A stretch of 64,000 nt of DNA, from NCBI RefSeq assembly GCF_037976325.1, contig NZ_CP150265.1, positions 2,971,501 through 3,035,500 of the forward strand. Reading direction: 5' to 3'. The position numbers were made by a program, and so were the translations under genes. The stretch is from Paenibacillus sp. FSL K6-3182. Lineage in GTDB: Bacteria > Bacillota > Bacilli > Paenibacillales > Paenibacillaceae. The notes beneath the pieces are model-generated. The model was given only the letters and a program-made list of their open reading frames with translations, did no database searches and was not told the origin of the DNA. Positions 60,704 through 64,000 of this stretch are shown here, piece by piece (position 1 is the stretch's first letter; each line of letters starts with the position of its first letter).

Positions 60704-60733
60704 TTGACAAACAAGTTAATGAAGACGTATTCT
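60704..60733 (+). promoter_or_regulatory. Promoter of the GH2 gene
   Basis: TTGACA at 60704-60709, an 18-base spacer, and TATTCT at 60728-60733 (4/6), about 95 bases before the start codon at 60829. Confidence 0.5.
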
Positions 60734-60828
60734 TGTTACGAAATGGTTGTTATTTCGGTTTATTATTAACTTTTTAATTAATCTTATGAACGTCATCAAA
60801 ATATCAAAGAGAGGCAGTGTGATTAATA

Positions 60829-63585
60829 ATGTCTTTAAATACGGTACATGCATCACAAGTGAACATCCCTCGAGCTGAGTATCCTCGGCCAGATTGGCAG
60901 CGCTCGGAATGGTTGAATTTGAATGGAGCATGGTCCTTTGAATTTGATCATGAGAATCGCGGCATCGGTGCAGATTGGCATAAATCGAAGGGGCAATCCT
61001 TAAAGTCGGAAATCACTGTTCCTTTCTCCTGGTCAAGCCCGTTGTCGGGAATCGGAAGCAATGATAAAGGCATCGCTTGGTACGATAAGGAAGTAGATTG
61101 GGCACCAGAGCTAGCTGATGCCCGAGTAATCCTTCGCTTTGGCGCGGTCGATTTTAAGTCCGACGTATGGGTAAATGGGATCTCCATTGGTTCGCATGAA
61201 GGCGGATATGGCCATTTCGAATTTGATGTAACAGACGTATGGTCAATCGACAGCACAAACTCGATTACGGTTCGTGTTGAAGATTTTGATCATTCATTCC
61301 AAGGCCGTGGCAAGCAAGGTTATGGGGAAATTCGCGGCATTTGGCAGCCCGTATGGCTGGAGGCTCGTCCTCAAAACTATGTACAGGATTCGAAGTTTAA
61401 TACAAAAATGGACGGTACTATACAAGTTACGACTAGAGTGACAGCAAGCCGCGCAGGTCATGCTCAGCTTTCCTTCTTGTTTGCAGAAGGTGCTGTATCA
61501 CATCAATTCGAAGCAGAGCTGACAGAAGGAGCCAATACGATCAGCACTTCATTTGTAGTGGCAGATCCTAAGCTATGGAGTCCAGAATCTCCTTTCTTAT
61601 ATGAAGGCGAAGTTTCCCTGTCCAGCAATGGCCAGTCGGATGTTATAAGCACTTATTTCGGTATTCGTGAAATTTCAACTGCACTTGTAGGCGATCGGAA
61701 TTATCGCTGGATTATGTTGAATGGCAAACCTGTTTATTTGAATGGAACGTTGGATCAATCCTTCCATCCAACCGGATTTTTCACGTACCCGTCCGATCAA
61801 GAAATGCATGATGAAATTTTCCTTTTGAAACGTTTAGGCTTGAACTTTGTTCGGATTCACATTAAGCCGGAAGAGCCGCGCAAGCTTTACTGGGCTGACA
61901 AACTTGGAATTCTCGTAATGGAGGATATGCCATGCTTCTGGGGGGACCCGGATGAGCAGGCACGGCTTGCTTACGAGAGTGAAGCGCGTGAAATTATTGA
62001 TCGTGACTACAATCACCCGTCAATTTTCTCTTGGGTTATGTTTAATGAGACATGGGGCTTGAAAACGGAAAGTGAATCCGCTTCGCTTACAACAGATGCA
62101 TCACATCCGCAAAATTATTTGCCGCAAACGCAGGAGTGGGTTCGTTCCATCTATCGTTGGGCCAAACAGGTTGATCCAACCCGTATAGTTGAAGATAACT
62201 CACCATGTAACTATGATCATGTGGAGTCTGATATTAACACTTGGCATTTCTACATTAATGGCTACAATGAGCTACGAAACCATGTAACAGAGGTCGTTGA
62301 TAAAACGTTCGTAGGTTCTACCTTTAACTATACTGCGGGCAATGTACAATCAGATGCACCATTAATGAATAGCGAATGCGGCAATGTGTGGGGGATCGAA
62401 GGCGGAGCAGGAGATAGTGACTTAGCCTGGCATTACCGCTATATGATGAATGAATTCCGCCGTCATGATAAAATGTGCGGTTTCGTATTTACAGAATTCC
62501 GAGATGTTGTAAATGAGTTTAACGGTTATTACCGTTTGGACGGCACCGACAAGCATTTTGGCTACGAGTGGTTCGTTCCCGGCATGACGATCGCAGATTT
62601 GCACTCGCCAGATTTTATCGTTATTGATGCACCTCCTTGTCAAACGCTGGATACAGGGGCACAGGTTACATTGGAGCTTTTGCGTTCCAGCTTCTCGGAT
62701 CGTTATCATGGTCAAGCGCTTCAGCTGGCGTGGGAGCTGTCGTATGATCATTTTGGTGTACGTACTGTCGCACAATCAGGACACGAAATCATTGACTGGA
62801 ACGGATTTGGCGTGAGTGCATTGCAGCCGCTTTTCTTGAAAATGCCTCAGCAGGATGCGGTTGCGGTAATTGCAGTACGTCTCTTGTCTTCCGATGGCAA
62901 AACGATTACACGCAACTTCGTTACATTCGACGTTCGTAGCGGTCAAACGAATGGAAAATACGAGGTTGACGGTCAAACGATAAGCGTGCCGGTTGCAAGC
63001 TTCACCGATAGCGAGTGGCCGCATAGCTGGAATTCGTTGCAGAATCAGAAAGTGAATGGCGGAATTGCAGGACAATTTACTTATGATGTACAGCTGCCAT
63101 CCATTTCGGAGCAAACGATGATTTATGATATTGAACTGTTTTTTGAAGCGGGCTCTAAGCGTCTGCTAAAACGTGATCTTGAGGAAAGCATTCAGAAAAA
63201 GCTGGACATTTCCTTTATGCATGGTGCGCTGTCTGATCCAGAGTACAACATAAATTCTTATTTTATGACGGATTCGGATCGCCATGAAGCTAAGCTAAAT
63301 GTTCTCATTGATGGACAGCTGGTTGATACTATTGTGTTGACAGATGATCCAGCGGATAGCCGTGGCGTTCTGTCTTGGCACTATCAAGCGGTTTCTAACA
63401 AGCTGGAGGATGCAGGCTCATACGGCTATCTCTGCAAGGTCATTTTGCCTAGTGCGCTGACTGCTAAGCTGAACCAAAACCGCAGCTTTAAGCTTCAGTT
63501 CGAAGCTGAACAAGGCGGTTTGACGCTATACGGACGCAATGCTGGTCGTTATCCGATCGATATTATCGTTCACCATAGAGGTTAA
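60829..63585 (+). CDS. Glycoside hydrolase family 2 protein
   Basis: 918 aa, beta-galactosidase/glucuronidase/mannosidase clan. Order: sugar-binding jelly roll (~1-190; RPDWQRSEWLNLNGAWSFEF, VWVNGISIGSHEGGY, GEIRGIWQPVWLEA), immunoglobulin-like domain (~190-290; PKLWSPESPFLYEG), TIM barrel (~290-600; NGTLDQSFHPTGFF). The acid/base is probably E407 in VMFNETWG and the nucleophile E516 in NSECGNVWG. A ~300-residue C-terminal region completes it. There is no signal peptide, so it acts in the cytosol on imported oligosaccharides. The ribosome-binding site is AAAGAGAGG. It probably answers to the adjacent sugar sensor. Confidence 0.9.
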   Translation: MSLNTVHASQVNIPRAEYPRPDWQRSEWLNLNGAWSFEFDHENRGIGADWHKSKGQSLKSEITVPFSWSSPLSGIGSNDKGIAWYDKEVDWAPELADARVILRFGAVDFKSDVWVNGISIGSHEGGYGHFEFDVTDVWSIDSTNSITVRVEDFDHSFQGRGKQGYGEIRGIWQPVWLEARPQNYVQDSKFNTKMDGTIQVTTRVTASRAGHAQLSFLFAEGAVSHQFEAELTEGANTISTSFVVADPKLWSPESPFLYEGEVSLSSNGQSDVISTYFGIREISTALVGDRNYRWIMLNGKPVYLNGTLDQSFHPTGFFTYPSDQEMHDEIFLLKRLGLNFVRIHIKPEEPRKLYWADKLGILVMEDMPCFWGDPDEQARLAYESEAREIIDRDYNHPSIFSWVMFNETWGLKTESESASLTTDASHPQNYLPQTQEWVRSIYRWAKQVDPTRIVEDNSPCNYDHVESDINTWHFYINGYNELRNHVTEVVDKTFVGSTFNYTAGNVQSDAPLMNSECGNVWGIEGGAGDSDLAWHYRYMMNEFRRHDKMCGFVFTEFRDVVNEFNGYYRLDGTDKHFGYEWFVPGMTIADLHSPDFIVIDAPPCQTLDTGAQVTLELLRSSFSDRYHGQALQLAWELSYDHFGVRTVAQSGHEIIDWNGFGVSALQPLFLKMPQQDAVAVIAVRLLSSDGKTITRNFVTFDVRSGQTNGKYEVDGQTISVPVASFTDSEWPHSWNSLQNQKVNGGIAGQFTYDVQLPSISEQTMIYDIELFFEAGSKRLLKRDLEESIQKKLDISFMHGALSDPEYNINSYFMTDSDRHEAKLNVLIDGQLVDTIVLTDDPADSRGVLSWHYQAVSNKLEDAGSYGYLCKVILPSALTAKLNQNRSFKLQFEAEQGGLTLYGRNAGRYPIDIIVHHRG

Positions 63586-63730
63586 TTCATGAAGTGTAAT
63601 CCGTTATTTGCTACTCCGTCCTTGATGATTTATGATTAGAAAAGTTACGAATTTGTTAACGGATCTGTTGAAAATAATCGAATGGGATCTTGTAAAATAG
63701 AGGGAGTAGACAAAGAGGGGGTACATATAG

Positions 63731-63850
63731 ATGAACGTTCCTGCAGGTGTTTGGATTTTTTCGGGTATTATCGTTGTATTGCTCACATGGCTGACACTTT
63801 GGGTTACAAAAAAAGCCTATTCGAAAAAATGGGATGAATCGGATCATTAG
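63731..63850 (+). CDS. 39-residue single-span membrane protein
   Basis: Too short for most gene finders. MNVPAGVWIFSGIIVVLLTW forms one membrane helix; the end KAYSKKWDESDH is charged and cytosolic. ATG 63731 has GAGGGGG ten bases upstream, and a terminator follows 45 bases after the stop, so it is a complete transcription unit. The layout resembles the small Bacillales protein YtzI (helix followed by KAY), but this is a weak resemblance. Function unknown. Confidence 0.65.
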   Translation: MNVPAGVWIFSGIIVVLLTWLTLWVTKKAYSKKWDESDH

Positions 63851-63894
63851 TTGTAATGATAAACTAAACTTTAGATAAGAAGAGATAGAAGGAG

Positions 63895-63930
63895 AGACTC
63901 TTTAGCTACGCGGCTGAAGAGTCTTTTTTA
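63895..63930 (+). terminator. Terminator after the small membrane protein gene
   Basis: AGACTCTTTAGC at 63895-63906 pairs with GCTGAAGAGTCT at 63913-63924 (one G-U) with a six-base loop, followed by T6. Confidence 0.85.
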
Positions 63931-64000
63931 TGTAAGCAGGGTACTCTGTTAAACTAACAAAGTAAGATTTAAAAGCCACATAGTGGATGAGCAAGAAGCT

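Overview
The window looks like a chromosomal segment of a Paenibacillus-type, spore-forming Bacillota. The grounds are strong Shine-Dalgarno sequences, frequent TTG and GTG starts, factor-independent terminators, a T-box motif, and recognisable Bacillales genes: a YqzE-like protein, a YqhG/YqhH pair, a CwlD-type amidase, Amj, Xpt and a class II ribonucleotide reductase under NrdR-like boxes. It also carries many CUT1 sugar transporters, DUF4855 and DUF4127 proteins, and YesMN-type sensor/regulator pairs, as Paenibacillus genomes do. I saw no phage, insertion sequence or CRISPR array. The assignment rests on gene content only.

Layout. (1) 1-12,284: a carbohydrate uptake and catabolism cluster, cut by the left edge. 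It holds two CUT1 permeases, a 19-codon leader ORF coupled to a NanE-like epimerase, a DUF4855 protein, two Gfo/Idh/MocA oxidoreductases, an opposing DUF4127 gene, a TIM-barrel-like protein, a sugar isomerase, a PhnP-like metallo-hydrolase and a divergent ADP-ribosylglycohydrolase. (2) 12.3-22 kb: single genes (GNAT, transglutaminase-like, DUF2199), tRNA-Leu(CAG), xpt, a polysaccharide deacetylase-like protein, a CwlD-type amidase, yqzE, a secreted unknown and yqhHG. (3) 22-26.7 kb: nrdJ with tandem NrdR-like boxes, a decayed coding remnant, and a UppS/Amj envelope pair. (4) 26.8-32 kb: a FadR-type regulator and its probable target operon (binding protein, two permeases, PLP-dependent enzyme), joined by the same ACCT-N7-AGGT site next to both promoters. 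(5) 32-33.1 kb: noncoding repeats with 50-bp and 90-bp periods.

(6) 33.1-43.7 kb: a lipid kinase, a BlaI/M56 pair with its operator, a membrane serine hydrolase with a two-component system, an ECF sigma factor with its probable anti-sigma factor, and a sodium symporter behind an unusually short T-box leader. (7) 43.7-53.3 kb: methyltransferases, VOC proteins, a glycosyltransferase/PlsY-like pair, a protein made of 17 NRTGG repeats, a dienoyl-CoA reductase, an alpha/beta hydrolase, an amidase and a DUF2536-like protein. (8) 53.3-63.9 kb: a sugar-sensing locus. It has a sugar porter, an AraC-type response regulator, a LytS/YesM-type kinase and a membrane-anchored sugar-binding protein on one strand. 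Divergently there are a single protein that joins two CUT1-like permeases with eroded EAA loops, a GH2 glycosidase and a 39-residue membrane protein.

The most unusual candidates are the three-component sensor next to the fused, apparently ATPase-free permease (57.7-60.6 kb), the very short T-box leader (42.1 kb), the NRTGG protein (48.6 kb), and the uncharacterised catabolic cluster at the left end.
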